Assembly (NCBI GenBank): GCA_019636695.1
Contig: JAHBXD010000003.1
Coordinates: 62,001-126,000, forward strand
Source: Phycisphaeraceae bacterium
GTDB lineage: Bacteria > Planctomycetota > Phycisphaerae > Phycisphaerales > UBA1924
DNA: 64,000 nucleotides
Direction of reading: 5' to 3'
Position 1 is the first letter of the stretch, and the number at the start of each line of letters is the position of its first letter. Below are positions 17,188 to 27,333 of the stretch, in pieces. The translations under genes were made by a program, and so were the position numbers. The notes under the pieces are model-generated. The model made no database searches, was not told the origin of the DNA, and saw nothing but the letters and a program-made list of their open reading frames with translations.

Positions 17188-18093
17188 ATGCTGGCTTTCA
17201 AGTCGATCGTGGTCGGAGTGGACTTTACACCATGTTCCGCGGTGGCCTTGCGTCAGGGCCTGCGGATGGCGAAGTGGTCGGGCGCGGATGTGCATCCGGT
17301 GCATGTGCTTGACACATTGGTTGTGACGCAATTGGAAGAGGCGGTCAGCCCGTTTCAAAAGGGGCTTCGAGAACAGTTGAGCCAGGAGGTACGAGCGCGG
17401 TATACGGAGTTTGCGAAGCACATCGAGGGCGCATCGGAGCTCTCGGTCAGCGTTGCGATCGACTCGCTTCTTGTCGGGCTGCTTCGACTGATTGCAGGAC
17501 ACAAGGCTGACCTGGTGGTGATCGGCGCGTGGGGCACGCGAACCCCCGATGTCGGCATGGGCACGGTGGCGACGGCGTGCGTGCGTAAGGCTGAATCGCC
17601 GGTGCTCGTGGTGAGGGACACGCAACATGGGCCGTTTCGCACGGTTGTCGCGTGCGTCGATTTTTCGGATGCCTCGAAGGTGGCCCTGCAGCATGCCGCG
17701 GCGATCGCCCATCGCGACGGCGCACGTCTGCACGTGCTGCACCTGTTCAGCGCGCCATGGCAGACGTTGCACTATCGCGCACCGACACCAGAAGCCAACC
17801 CGAGATTTCGCGAGCAGTACAAGGGGACGTTTGAAGCCCATCTCAAAAGTTTTGCCGACGAGGCGACGGCGGCGCATCCCGGGCTGTCGGTCACGCATGC
17901 GTTGGTCGAGGATCCGAGCCACCGGATCGGGATTCTCGACTATGTGCAGCAGGTCGGGGGGGATCTGATCTGCCTGGGTACACGCGGAAAGACCAATCTT
18001 CGCGATGTGCTACTGGGGAGCACGGCCGAGAAAATTCTGTCAAAGACACCATGTTCGGTGCTGGCGGTCAAACCGCCCGCCACCAGCGCGTGA
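17188..18093 (+). CDS. Universal stress protein with tandem UspA domains
   Basis: 301-residue cytoplasmic protein made of two UspA domains (about 1-147 and 150-301). Each begins with a beta-strand ending in Asp (IVVGVDFTP; TVVACVDFSD). The second has the ATP-binding G-2x-G-9x-G-S motif in GTRGKTNLRDVLLGSTAEKIL; the first has a related but less complete IGAWGT...GMGTVAT segment, so nucleotide binding is more likely in the second half. It probably responds to stress or energy state. It lies after the glycosyltransferase and is convergent with the EEP gene; the 182-base gap after it holds no recognisable feature. Confidence 0.92.
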   Translation: MLAFKSIVVGVDFTPCSAVALRQGLRMAKWSGADVHPVHVLDTLVVTQLEEAVSPFQKGLREQLSQEVRARYTEFAKHIEGASELSVSVAIDSLLVGLLRLIAGHKADLVVIGAWGTRTPDVGMGTVATACVRKAESPVLVVRDTQHGPFRTVVACVDFSDASKVALQHAAAIAHRDGARLHVLHLFSAPWQTLHYRAPTPEANPRFREQYKGTFEAHLKSFADEATAAHPGLSVTHALVEDPSHRIGILDYVQQVGGDLICLGTRGKTNLRDVLLGSTAEKILSKTPCSVLAVKPPATSA

Positions 18094-18275
18094 GGTCGAT
18101 GGTGTTCGGGGCATTCACGAGGCGCCAGCCAATGCGCTGTGGTCGCGGCGATTGTCCATCGTGCAGCATGTCGTTTTGCACCAGTCGCGCCGCGATGCCG
18201 GCAGACCGGCGTCGCCCATGAACCATGAACGGGCAAAGAGTGCCCTTCGGAAGGAGCGTGTTTTTCGCGCGCGAA

Positions 18276-19274
18276 TCACTTCTCGCTCGGCCGGGCCTCG
18301 AAAGCGATGTGTGCAATTACGGGGAAGTGGTCGGAAGGGTATCGACCATCGACCTTGCGACGATCTATTGCGGCATCAAGCACTTTGAGACCCGGGCCGA
18401 CGAAGATGTAGTCGATTTTTGCGTCGCCGCCGTCATTCTCAGGATTGAAAGCGTTGAATGTGCCCGCGCGGCCGTGAGGATGAACGACCCGGTACGAATC
18501 ATAAAAGGCCCAGCCGGTATCGCCTGGTGCGATCAGCCGCTCGACGGCTGGGTTGGTCTCGGCAGCGTTGAGATCACCCATGAAGACGACGGGATCCCCG
18601 CGATGCTCGCGCGCTGAGAGGCGGCGAGCCTCTTGAAGGACGAGTTCGGCGCTACGCACCCGGGATTGCTGCCCGCGATGATCGAAGTGGGCATTGAAGA
18701 TATAGATGCCGTGTCCGGTGCGGTTGTCCAAGAGCCTGACCCAGACGCATTGACGAGTGAGCGAAGCGTCCCACGATTTGGAACCGGGGACATCAGGCGT
18801 CATGCTGAGCCAGAACACGCCCGACTCTGCGACCGCGAAGCGAGTTCGATCGTACAAGATCATGCACGCTTCGCCCCGAGCGCGGCCATCATCGCGGTGG
18901 ACGCCGACCGCTGCGTATGCAGGAATATCTTCAAGCAACTCCCGTACCTGGAATGACAGGGCTTCCTGCAGGCCGACGACATCCGCGCGAAGATCGGCCA
19001 ACGTCGCGGCGACACGCTCTCGACGCACGGACCAGTGATCAGGGCCGTCTGGCGCTGTGCCGTAGCGGATGTTGAATGACACGAGCGTGAGTTCAGGACC
19101 GTGAGCCGCCGCCGGAGACCGGGTGGTGTCTGGAGCGCCGCTCGCGGGCGGTTGTGCGTGAGCGAAGATCGCAAGCACCCCCACAAGCACGAACACCAAG
19201 CCTGAAAACACACGACAGGCCCGCCCAGGAAACGATGGTGCAGGCGGCGGGGTGATGGTGACGTTCGAAGGCAT
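18276..19274 (-). CDS. Secreted endonuclease/exonuclease/phosphatase-family hydrolase
   Basis: 332-residue metal-dependent phosphoesterase of the EEP fold (DNase I/sphingomyelinase-like). Residues about 20-42 form a hydrophobic signal segment ending in AHAQPPA, so the enzyme is probably exported. Catalytic motifs are in order: LVSFNIRYG, VVGLQEA with the metal-binding Glu, FNAHFDHRG, VFMGDLNA, IDYIFVG and the final SDHFPV. All expected active-site residues are present. The true substrate (nucleic acid, phospholipid or inositol phosphate) cannot be told. It follows the DUF695 gene by nine bases on the same strand, so the two are probably co-transcribed. Confidence 0.9.
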   Translation of the reverse strand: MPSNVTITPPPAPSFPGRACRVFSGLVFVLVGVLAIFAHAQPPASGAPDTTRSPAAAHGPELTLVSFNIRYGTAPDGPDHWSVRRERVAATLADLRADVVGLQEALSFQVRELLEDIPAYAAVGVHRDDGRARGEACMILYDRTRFAVAESGVFWLSMTPDVPGSKSWDASLTRQCVWVRLLDNRTGHGIYIFNAHFDHRGQQSRVRSAELVLQEARRLSAREHRGDPVVFMGDLNAAETNPAVERLIAPGDTGWAFYDSYRVVHPHGRAGTFNAFNPENDGGDAKIDYIFVGPGLKVLDAAIDRRKVDGRYPSDHFPVIAHIAFEARPSEK

Positions 19275-19283
19275 GCGATGCGC

Positions 19284-20030
19284 TCACTCCGTCACGATGC
19301 GGCATTGCCAGCCGTCGTACTCGCCGCCGGCCTCGGCTGCTGCATCGGCGAGTGATTGCGTGATTTCGGCGATGATTTCGATCTGCGGAACAGCGTCGTT
19401 GTGGAACGTGATGATCCACTCGTCATCGTCGTCATCGGTGATGTCGTCGAGCGTGTAGCCGTTTGCGTTGATCCACCCGGCGAACGTGTCAGCCTCGGCC
19501 CGGCTCTTGAAAATCGCCATGTGCTCGATCGGCCTCGACTGCGTGCACGGATCGCCCGCGGCTTCGAGCTGGGCCAAGACTTCGATGTCGCCGTTGAAGC
19601 GAACCTCTTCATCGGTGGGCAATAGTTCGTCATACCCAAGCCAGTCGGGGTCGCTTCGCGTCGTGACCCCCAGCGGGTGCGCGGGGTGGGTTGCCGCGAG
19701 CACGCGGCAGATATCAGCGATGCCGCGATCGTGCTTGGCGTAGAGGTACCAATGTTTACGGCCTTCGATGGTCAGGACGGCCGTCAACGACGCATCTTGA
19801 AGGTCTTCCAGCGCTTCGAGCAGATCGGTTTCGAGCGCGTCGATGACTTCGTCTTCTTCTTCCCCCGGCATGCCGTGCTCATCAGGGGCGGTAAGACTGC
19901 ACGAGAGCTTGATCAGGAGCGGCCGGCTGCTATCCGGGCCGCGCTCGGCCCATGATGTGTCAATGAAACAGGAACCGATTGAGCCGTCGATCTTGCGGAA
20001 GAAATGCTGCCAAGTCTCGTCATGGTCCAT
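19284..20030 (-). CDS. DUF695 protein with C-terminal RraB-like domain
   Basis: 248-residue acidic cytoplasmic protein. Residues about 1-140 match DUF695 (WQHFFRKIDGSIGSCFIDTSW, then SLTAVLTIEGRKHWYLYAKH). Residues about 165-248 resemble regulator of RNase E activity B (MAIFKSRAEADTFAGWINANGYTL, then an Asp-rich loop and WIITFHND). RraB proteins inhibit RNase E by direct binding in other bacteria; whether that holds here is unknown. No ribonuclease E gene is in the window. It is first in a likely two-gene unit with the EEP hydrolase. Confidence 0.8.
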   Translation of the reverse strand: MDHDETWQHFFRKIDGSIGSCFIDTSWAERGPDSSRPLLIKLSCSLTAPDEHGMPGEEEDEVIDALETDLLEALEDLQDASLTAVLTIEGRKHWYLYAKHDRGIADICRVLAATHPAHPLGVTTRSDPDWLGYDELLPTDEEVRFNGDIEVLAQLEAAGDPCTQSRPIEHMAIFKSRAEADTFAGWINANGYTLDDITDDDDDEWIITFHNDAVPQIEIIAEITQSLADAAAEAGGEYDGWQCRIVTE

Positions 20031-20094
20031 GCCGCAAGCGTAGGCCGACGACGTTCAGCGCTGCCGAGGGGCCATGTCGTGCGGATTCGGTTCA

Positions 20095-20127
20095 GCAAAA
20101 ACAAAACACCCCGCCGTGGGCGGGGTG
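20095..20127 (-). terminator. Rho-independent terminator after rpmB
   Basis: The minus strand reads CACCCCGCC, a three-base loop, GGCGGGGTG, then TTTTGTTTTTG. It sits 23 bases after the rpmB stop. Confidence 0.9.
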
Positions 20128-20150
20128 CCGCAATGCATGGGCAAGGCGCC

Positions 20151-20477
20151 TCAGTGCTGCTGAGCCTTCTGCTGGGCGGTATAGCCGTACCGGCGCTTGA
20201 GCGGCTTTTCAATCAGGCCGCGGCGCATGGCATTGGTTGAAACAAGGATGCGCTTCCGCACTTTGAGCGGACGACCATGGGCATCTTGCGCGGGTGAGCC
20301 ATCGGCCTTGGTCACAGGGACCATTGCGTCCACCTTCTGAAGGTTCGGCTTGAAGGTGCGCCGGCTGATGCCCGTGGGCTTGAGGCCGAAGCCGCCCTTC
20401 TGAATCGCCTGACCGGCCCAGGCACGCTTCTTGCCGAAGCTGGTCTTCTTCCCGGTGAAATAGCAGACGCGAGGCAT
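20151..20477 (-). CDS. rpmB: 50S ribosomal protein L28
   Basis: Large-subunit ribosomal protein. 108 residues starting MPRVCYFTGKKTSFGKKRAWAGQAIQKGGFGLKPTGISRRTFKPNLQKV, the L28 signature; the middle VRKRILVSTNAMRRGLIEKP is also typical. It is longer than the commonest bacterial L28 (about 63-78), with an insertion PVTKADGSPAQDAHGRPL and a short basic tail. The start at 20477 was preferred over an upstream in-frame Met because it begins at the conserved N-terminus. The terminator follows at once. Confidence 0.92.
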   Translation of the reverse strand: MPRVCYFTGKKTSFGKKRAWAGQAIQKGGFGLKPTGISRRTFKPNLQKVDAMVPVTKADGSPAQDAHGRPLKVRKRILVSTNAMRRGLIEKPLKRRYGYTAQQKAQQH

Positions 20478-20593
20478 GGGGATACTCCAATCGACAGGCC
20501 TTGTACGGGCGACCAACAGGGCGGGAAGTCTAGGCCGCACCTCGGCCGCGGCAAGCCTTTCGCAGGAGGCAGGCCAGGCGTGTTCGCATTACG

Positions 20594-21043
20594 TTAGATT
20601 GCTTTGCCTTTTGCCGACTGCGCGATGCGGAGTTTGGTCCGTGCGGCGTGGCGCTCGTGGGCGATGCGATTGGCCCAGCGGGCGCGGTCTTTGGCATCGG
20701 TGGGGATTTTGAGATTTTCAGCGGCCTTCAGCTCGGTTTCGGCATCGGTGACGGTGAGTTGTTCTGCCGGGGCGGCCCTGTCGGCAAGAATGGTCAGTTC
20801 GCCGCTGGACATCCGGACAAACCCGCCGTCGATGAAATAGGTGCGTCGCCCGCCGCCGCCGGCGGCAGAATCGGGGAACTCGACAGTGAGGGCGCCGACG
20901 CCGAGTTTGGCGACGATCGGGGAGCGCCCGGGCAGCACGCCGAACAGGCCGTCCCACGCGGGAATGGAGGCGTAGGTCGCCTGGTCATCGAGCAGTTTGG
21001 CGGTGGGCGTGACCACGCGGCAGCGGAACGTCTTTTTCGCCAA
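20594..21043 (-). CDS. atpC: ATP synthase F1 subunit epsilon
   Basis: Central-stalk subunit of F1 that couples rotation and restrains ATPase activity. 149 residues from a TTG at 21043 preceded by CGGAGA at good spacing. It begins with KTFRCRVVTPTAKLLDDQATYASIPAWDGLFGVLPGRSPIVAKLG, the N-terminal beta-sandwich, and continues with GGFVRMSSGELTILADRA and the helical hairpin TVTDAETELKAAENLK. It is separated from atpD by about 3.4 kb of unrelated genes, unlike the common adjacent arrangement. Confidence 0.93.
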   Translation of the reverse strand: MAKKTFRCRVVTPTAKLLDDQATYASIPAWDGLFGVLPGRSPIVAKLGVGALTVEFPDSAAGGGGRRTYFIDGGFVRMSSGELTILADRAAPAEQLTVTDAETELKAAENLKIPTDAKDRARWANRIAHERHAARTKLRIAQSAKGKAI

Positions 21044-21125
21044 TGGGAATCTCCGAAAAGCAGTGGGGCCAATGGTACGCGCCCAGGGTCCGCCGGGTCG
21101 ATCCCCTCCGGAGTACGCTGGGCGT

Positions 21126-22112
21126 GTGTCTTCGCGAGCGTGGTGGACCATCCTGATCCTGTGCGTTCTGATGGTGGGGGCAGTCGCCCTCCGGATGCTG
21201 ATCGGCGGGGGTGGGTTGGCGTGGCCCGATGACCCCACCATCAAGGCCCTGCGACTGGATCGGACCTTGGCGGGCCTGATCGTCGGAGCGGGGGTGGGCC
21301 TCTCTGGCGTGCTGTTACAGGCCCTGCTGCGAAACCCGCTGGCGTCGCCAGACATCCTCGGGCTGGCCAGCGGGGCCGGGCTGGGTGTGATGCTGAGTTT
21401 TTATCTCGGGTTCGCGGCGGGGTACGGCGCGATGCCGCTGCTCGGTCGAATCGGCCCGGCGATCGTGGGTTCGACGGCGACGCTCGGGCTGGTGTATCTG
21501 TTGAGCCGCCGCCGCGGGATTGTCGAACCGGTCGCGATGGTGCTGGTAGGAGTGATTGTGGCGATTTTGGCCGGTGCGGGCACGCAGTTGCTGCGACACC
21601 TGATGCCTGACCGCGGGCTTGAAGCCTCGAGATGGCTGGTCGGCGCGTTGCCGGACGACCTTCCCGCATGGCAGTTGTGGACCGGCGCGGGGGTGACGGC
21701 CGCGTGCCTGGTGGTTGCGGTGATGCTGGGCCGCCAGATGGACGCCGCATCGTTGAGCGACGATGAGGCGTTGAGCCTGGGTGTGCATGTGCGGCGTCTG
21801 CGAACACTGCTCTTTGTGATGTCGGGCGTCCTTGCGGCGATTACTGTGGTGATTGCGGGGCCGATCGGGTTTGTCGGGCTGGTGTGTCCGCATGTGGTGC
21901 GTCTGGCGGCGGGGCCGGCGCATCGGCCGCTGGTGGTCGGTTCTGCGCTCGCGGGGGGGACGCTGGTGGTGCTGGCCGATGTGCTGATACGGGCGATCCC
22001 TACCACTGCGGGGCGAATACCGCTCGGCGTGCTGACGACGATCATCGGCGGGCCGGTGTTTATCGTGCTGCTGCGGAGGGAGCTGGCCGATGCATCACGC
22101 CGATCGGGATGA
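21126..22112 (+). CDS. FecCD-type metal/siderophore ABC transporter permease
   Basis: 328-residue inner-membrane permease with about nine or ten hydrophobic segments. Family blocks: LRLDRTLAGLIVGAGVGLSGVLLQALLRNPLASPDILGLASGAGLG near the start, LSDDEALSLGVHVRRLR (the cytoplasmic coupling helix), GPIGFVGLVCPHVVRLAAG and IPLGVLTTIIGGPVFIVLLRR at the end. It belongs to the BtuC/FecCD/FhuB family that imports iron-siderophores, haem or cobalamin. The GTG at 21126 gives the family length. No binding protein or ATPase is adjacent, which is unusual; it is divergent from atpC and convergent with the next gene. Confidence 0.92.
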   Translation: MSSRAWWTILILCVLMVGAVALRMLIGGGGLAWPDDPTIKALRLDRTLAGLIVGAGVGLSGVLLQALLRNPLASPDILGLASGAGLGVMLSFYLGFAAGYGAMPLLGRIGPAIVGSTATLGLVYLLSRRRGIVEPVAMVLVGVIVAILAGAGTQLLRHLMPDRGLEASRWLVGALPDDLPAWQLWTGAGVTAACLVVAVMLGRQMDAASLSDDEALSLGVHVRRLRTLLFVMSGVLAAITVVIAGPIGFVGLVCPHVVRLAAGPAHRPLVVGSALAGGTLVVLADVLIRAIPTTAGRIPLGVLTTIIGGPVFIVLLRRELADASRRSG

Positions 22113-22158
22113 TGCGCACACCGACGGCGGTCGTTGGGGCAGAGGCGCGACGTGAGGA

Positions 22159-22719
22159 TCAGGTGCGCGTGATGGGGAAGACCGGCGCTTGGGAAACGCG
22201 TTCTACGAGTTGATCAAACCGCCGGCGAACTGGCAGCAATGTGGCCAGCAGCAATGCAGCGACGCCTACGGCGGATAAGAACAGCAGATTCCCGGTCAGC
22301 AAGAGGCCGACGCAGGCGAACATGCCCGCGCCTTCGGCGATCGCCGCGCGAAGGAATGTGAAATGGACGAACAACTGCGCAAGGCTGGTGCGGCCGTCGC
22401 CATCGTTTGTCCGGGCCGCCCACTGCGCGGCGGCCTTGCGTGCGCCGACCGCGCCGAGCACGGCATAGCCCGCCATCGCGCTCAGCATGAGCGCCCCAGC
22501 GAGCATGAGCAATAGGCGCTCCGTATCCGCGCTGAACGCTGGAGAGGGCGGCGGCGTTGCAGGAGTCGGCGTCGATGGGGGCTGCACTGGTGTCGACGTG
22601 ATGGCCCCAGAGACAAACAGCCCGACCACCGCGAACATGACCATGCCCATCAGAAGGGCGATAAGCATGAGCGGCAAGGTTTTATACATGTTTTCGGGTG
22701 ATATTTCTCGAATGTTCAT
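22159..22719 (-). CDS. Small membrane protein of unknown function
   Basis: 186-residue protein I do not recognise. Hydrophobic segments lie at about residues 13-37, 68-91, 115-135 and 140-162, with a Pro/Thr-rich linker (about 42-62) after the first and a basic loop RKAAAQWAARTNDGDGR before the third. An AGAAAGG precedes the ATG at 22719. It lies downstream of the serine hydrolase on the same strand with a 48-base gap, so co-transcription is possible. Confidence 0.65.
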   Translation of the reverse strand: MNIREISPENMYKTLPLMLIALLMGMVMFAVVGLFVSGAITSTPVQPPSTPTPATPPPSPAFSADTERLLLMLAGALMLSAMAGYAVLGAVGARKAAAQWAARTNDGDGRTSLAQLFVHFTFLRAAIAEGAGMFACVGLLLTGNLLFLSAVGVAALLLATLLPVRRRFDQLVERVSQAPVFPITRT

Positions 22720-22767
22720 GCCGCGAGCCTTTCTTGTGTTGCTGACTGGTGGATCACCCTTCTTGAA

Positions 22768-24237
22768 TCAATCGCGACCAATCGGGGGAGAGGCTTGCAA
22801 AGCCTCCGGCGACTCTATCGCCTGGGGAGCGTGTAACCTTGATACGGACACCGGCCCGTGGCCGCGGATCGACGCATGGCCGTGCACCTGTTCGCCCGAT
22901 GTTCCCAAATCGACTGCGACGAGCCGGTCAGAGAACCCGATGGCGGCCAACCGCCCACCAGCATTGAGCACGATCGTGAGGGGGATGACCTCGTCGTCGA
23001 TATGCAGCGTGGCCTTGTCGGCATTGAGATGCAGTTCGACCGGCGGATTCTGTGCGCCAGAGAGCACAAGCCGCCAGCCGCCCGTGAAATCGAATATGTC
23101 CGCCGGGACTTCGGGCAGATTGTCGAGGTGACGCCCGGTGAAGACATCGATGAGAAAACCGACTTCGTGATCGTTGAAAGGTGCGCGGTCGATGTTGGCC
23201 AGCATGGCCGCCGCAGCATGTCGATCAACATCGATGAGCAATCGTGAAGTTGCGCCAGGCTGGCTGCCGCTGTGCCCCAGGCGAACGCTTCCGGAGGGTC
23301 TGCGGCCGACCTGAATGCCCAGGCCGTAGGACGTCCGGCCACCTTCGGTAAGCGGCACGATCTCGGTCATGAGGCGCAGGGCCTCGGCATAGCGCCCGCC
23401 CGGTGCAGCCAGCACGGCGCCGAATCGGACGAGGTCACGGGCGGTCGAGACCATGCCGCCGCCGGGAATTTTGTAGGTGTGATCGGTGGGCGCAGCGCGG
23501 ACGGGATTCCCGCGTCGATCGTATGAGAACGCCGGAACCAGCCGCGCGGTGCGGGCATTCGGACCTTCGACATCGGTCGATGTAAGCCCCAATGGGATGA
23601 ACAGGCGCGAGTTGAGCAGTTCGTGAAAGGGCATGCCCGCGGCACGCTCCATCACTACGCCCAACAACGTGTAGCCGTAGGTGGAATAGGTGTAGCGTGC
23701 GCCGGGTGTGTGCACCAGAGGGTCGTTGACAAAAATCGCCAAGGCCGAGTTCAGATCGACGAACCGGTGATTCAATCGCGATTCACTTCCTCGATAATGC
23801 CGTATGCCGGAAGTGTGCGAGGCCAACTGACGAGGAGTGATCGCGCGAACGTGCTCGGGCAATTCGTCGCAAAGTTCGCCGATCGGTGCATCAAGACTCA
23901 GCACCCCTTCGGCTGCAAGCATGGCGAGCACCATCCCAGTCAGCGATTTGGAAATGCTCGCGATGCGGTATGACGTGGGTGTATCCTGCGGATCATGCAA
24001 CTCGGCCGCATCGGCGAAGTATGCCCAGACCACTTCACCCCCCACCGCCACCGCCGCCTGAAGGCCGGGCATGCGGCCTTGCACGCGTAGATGCTCCATG
24101 GCGGCGTCGGCGATCAGGCGAGCCTCTGCATGCTTCTTCGGATCAGATTTCCCGGAGACACCCCAGGCCGGGATGCTGGGCGTCGCCACGAAGATGCAGA
24201 CCAGCCACAGACGCAGAGCGATCCATCCTCGCGACAT
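22768..24237 (-). CDS. Serine hydrolase of the beta-lactamase class C/LACTB-like family
   Basis: 489-residue exported serine hydrolase. The ATG at 24237 is preceded by AGGAG and gives a signal peptide ending in PAWG. Motifs: S94-I-S-K97 (SxxK nucleophile), YSTYGYTLLG (the YxN equivalent, as in LACTB) and HSGSQPG (the K/HxG equivalent). A C-terminal domain of about 90 residues follows. Members act as D-Ala-D-Ala peptidases, esterases or LACTB-like proteases, so drug resistance should not be inferred. It is upstream of the small membrane protein and downstream of atpD on the same strand. Confidence 0.88.
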   Translation of the reverse strand: MSRGWIALRLWLVCIFVATPSIPAWGVSGKSDPKKHAEARLIADAAMEHLRVQGRMPGLQAAVAVGGEVVWAYFADAAELHDPQDTPTSYRIASISKSLTGMVLAMLAAEGVLSLDAPIGELCDELPEHVRAITPRQLASHTSGIRHYRGSESRLNHRFVDLNSALAIFVNDPLVHTPGARYTYSTYGYTLLGVVMERAAGMPFHELLNSRLFIPLGLTSTDVEGPNARTARLVPAFSYDRRGNPVRAAPTDHTYKIPGGGMVSTARDLVRFGAVLAAPGGRYAEALRLMTEIVPLTEGGRTSYGLGIQVGRRPSGSVRLGHSGSQPGATSRLLIDVDRHAAAAMLANIDRAPFNDHEVGFLIDVFTGRHLDNLPEVPADIFDFTGGWRLVLSGAQNPPVELHLNADKATLHIDDEVIPLTIVLNAGGRLAAIGFSDRLVAVDLGTSGEQVHGHASIRGHGPVSVSRLHAPQAIESPEALQASPPIGRD

Positions 24238-24338
24238 GACCGAGGCTCCTGATGTTCCCGCGCGATGCACGCGCGGTTCATCGCAGAATACTCGCCCGGG
24301 GTCGAGTGTGCGACAGGCCGATCACGCCCATGTGACAA

Positions 24339-24359
24339 CCCGGGAACGCTGGTCCCGGG
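24339..24359 (-). terminator. Possible terminator after atpD
   Basis: CCCGGGA and TCCCGGG form a seven-pair hairpin with a seven-base loop, about 50 bases after the atpD stop. The T-run after it is weak. Confidence 0.4.
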
Positions 24360-24406
24360 CTGAGTGATGCGTTCGCGAGGTAGCGTGTGCGGAAAGGGCG
24401 AGCGCC

Positions 24407-25858
<1,452 letters not shown>

Positions 25859-26103
25859 TCAGAACTCATCGTCAAGACGCGACAACCGCCCTCCCCCGCC
25901 CGGATACGGCCCGGCGGGAATCGCCTCGCGGCGACTGGGGTCCAAGGGTAGGGCGGGCATCCGGTTCCGGCCAGTCTCAACCGCCCAGGGCCGCTCCAGA
26001 CAACCTGATTTCCCGATCCGCCCCCGGTCGCTTCGGCTGGAGCCGGAGACCTCGACTCCTATAGTCGCCCAGCAGGCCCAATCCTCGTTTCGGAGCGCCC
26101 ACT

Positions 26104-27309
26104 ATGCCCAAGAAAACCATTGCCGCTGTTGATGTTTCCGGCAAACGCGTTCTCCTGCGGGTTGATTTCAACGTACCTCTTGACGGCGACCGCATCACCG
26201 ATGACCGCCGCATTCAGGCCGCCATCCCCACGATTCGAAACGTGATTGATCGCGGCGGCAAGGCGATCCTGATTTCGCACCTCGGAAGGCCCGAGGGAAA
26301 CGGATACGAGACGACAAGCTCGCTCAAGCCGTGCGCCGAGCGGTTGTCCGCCCTGCTGGCAAAGCCCGTGGGTTTCCCCAGCACCAACTGCATTGACGAA
26401 CACGCCGCCGCTGCCGTCGCATCGATGCAGAATGGGGAGGTCATTCTGCTGGAGAACCTTCGCCACCATAAGGGCGAGAAAAAGGGTGATCCGGCCTTTG
26501 CGGCGAAGTTGGCGGAATACGCGGATGTGTATGTGAACGACGCTTTCGGGGCCTGTCACCGCCCCGATGCGAGCATGGTGGCGTTGCCCCAAGCGATGGC
26601 GGGCCGCCCGCGCGTGAGCGGGCTGCTGTTGGAAAAGGAGATCCGGTTCCTTTCCGAAGCGCTCAGCGCTCCGAAAAAGCCGTTCGTGGTGGTGCTCGGA
26701 GGCGCAAAGGTCTCGGACAAAATGGCCGCGATCGAGAATCTTCTGCCCAAGGCCGATGCGATTCTCGTCGGTGGAGCAATGGCCTACACGTTTTTGAAGG
26801 CGATGGGCAAGAATGTCGGGACGAGCAAGACCGAAGATGACCGACTTGCCGATGCCCGCCGCATGATCGAGGCCGCCGCCAAAGCCAAGTGCGATATGCA
26901 CCTGCCCTCCGACCATGTGTGCTCAACGGCGTTCAGCCAATCCGCAGGCAATATCGAAGTCTTTGAAGAGCACATCAAGCCCGGTTTCATGGGCCTTGAC
27001 ATCGGCCCCAAGACGCAGATGGCATTCACGCAGGTGCTTTTGGGCGCGCGCACCATCGTCTGGAACGGACCGATGGGCGTCTTTGAGTGGATGCCCTTCT
27101 CCATCGGCACCAAGAGCGTGGCCAAGGCTATTGCCGAAGCGACTGCCTCGGGCGCTGTTTCCATCGTCGGCGGAGGCGATTCAGCCGCGGCAGTCGAAAA
27201 ATTCGGCCTTGCCGACAAAATGACCCATGTTTCGACCGGCGGAGGAGCTTCGATCGAGATGCTCGAAGGCAAGGCATTTGAGAGCATGAACCTCCTCGAT
27301 AATGCCTGA
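26104..27309 (+). CDS. pgk: Phosphoglycerate kinase
   Basis: Glycolytic enzyme transferring phosphate between 1,3-bisphosphoglycerate and ADP. 401 residues. Diagnostic blocks: VDFNVPLDGDRITDDRRI, SHLGRPEG (substrate-binding Arg), VNDAFGACHRPDASM, VLGGAKVSDK, the WNGPMGVFE nucleotide site and GGGDSAAAV. Full length for the family. The membrane glycosyltransferase gene starts 24 bases downstream on the same strand. Confidence 0.97.
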   Translation: MPKKTIAAVDVSGKRVLLRVDFNVPLDGDRITDDRRIQAAIPTIRNVIDRGGKAILISHLGRPEGNGYETTSSLKPCAERLSALLAKPVGFPSTNCIDEHAAAAVASMQNGEVILLENLRHHKGEKKGDPAFAAKLAEYADVYVNDAFGACHRPDASMVALPQAMAGRPRVSGLLLEKEIRFLSEALSAPKKPFVVVLGGAKVSDKMAAIENLLPKADAILVGGAMAYTFLKAMGKNVGTSKTEDDRLADARRMIEAAAKAKCDMHLPSDHVCSTAFSQSAGNIEVFEEHIKPGFMGLDIGPKTQMAFTQVLLGARTIVWNGPMGVFEWMPFSIGTKSVAKAIAEATASGAVSIVGGGDSAAAVEKFGLADKMTHVSTGGGASIEMLEGKAFESMNLLDNA

Positions 27310-27333
27310 GTCGGGATATCTGGAGCGCGCTGC

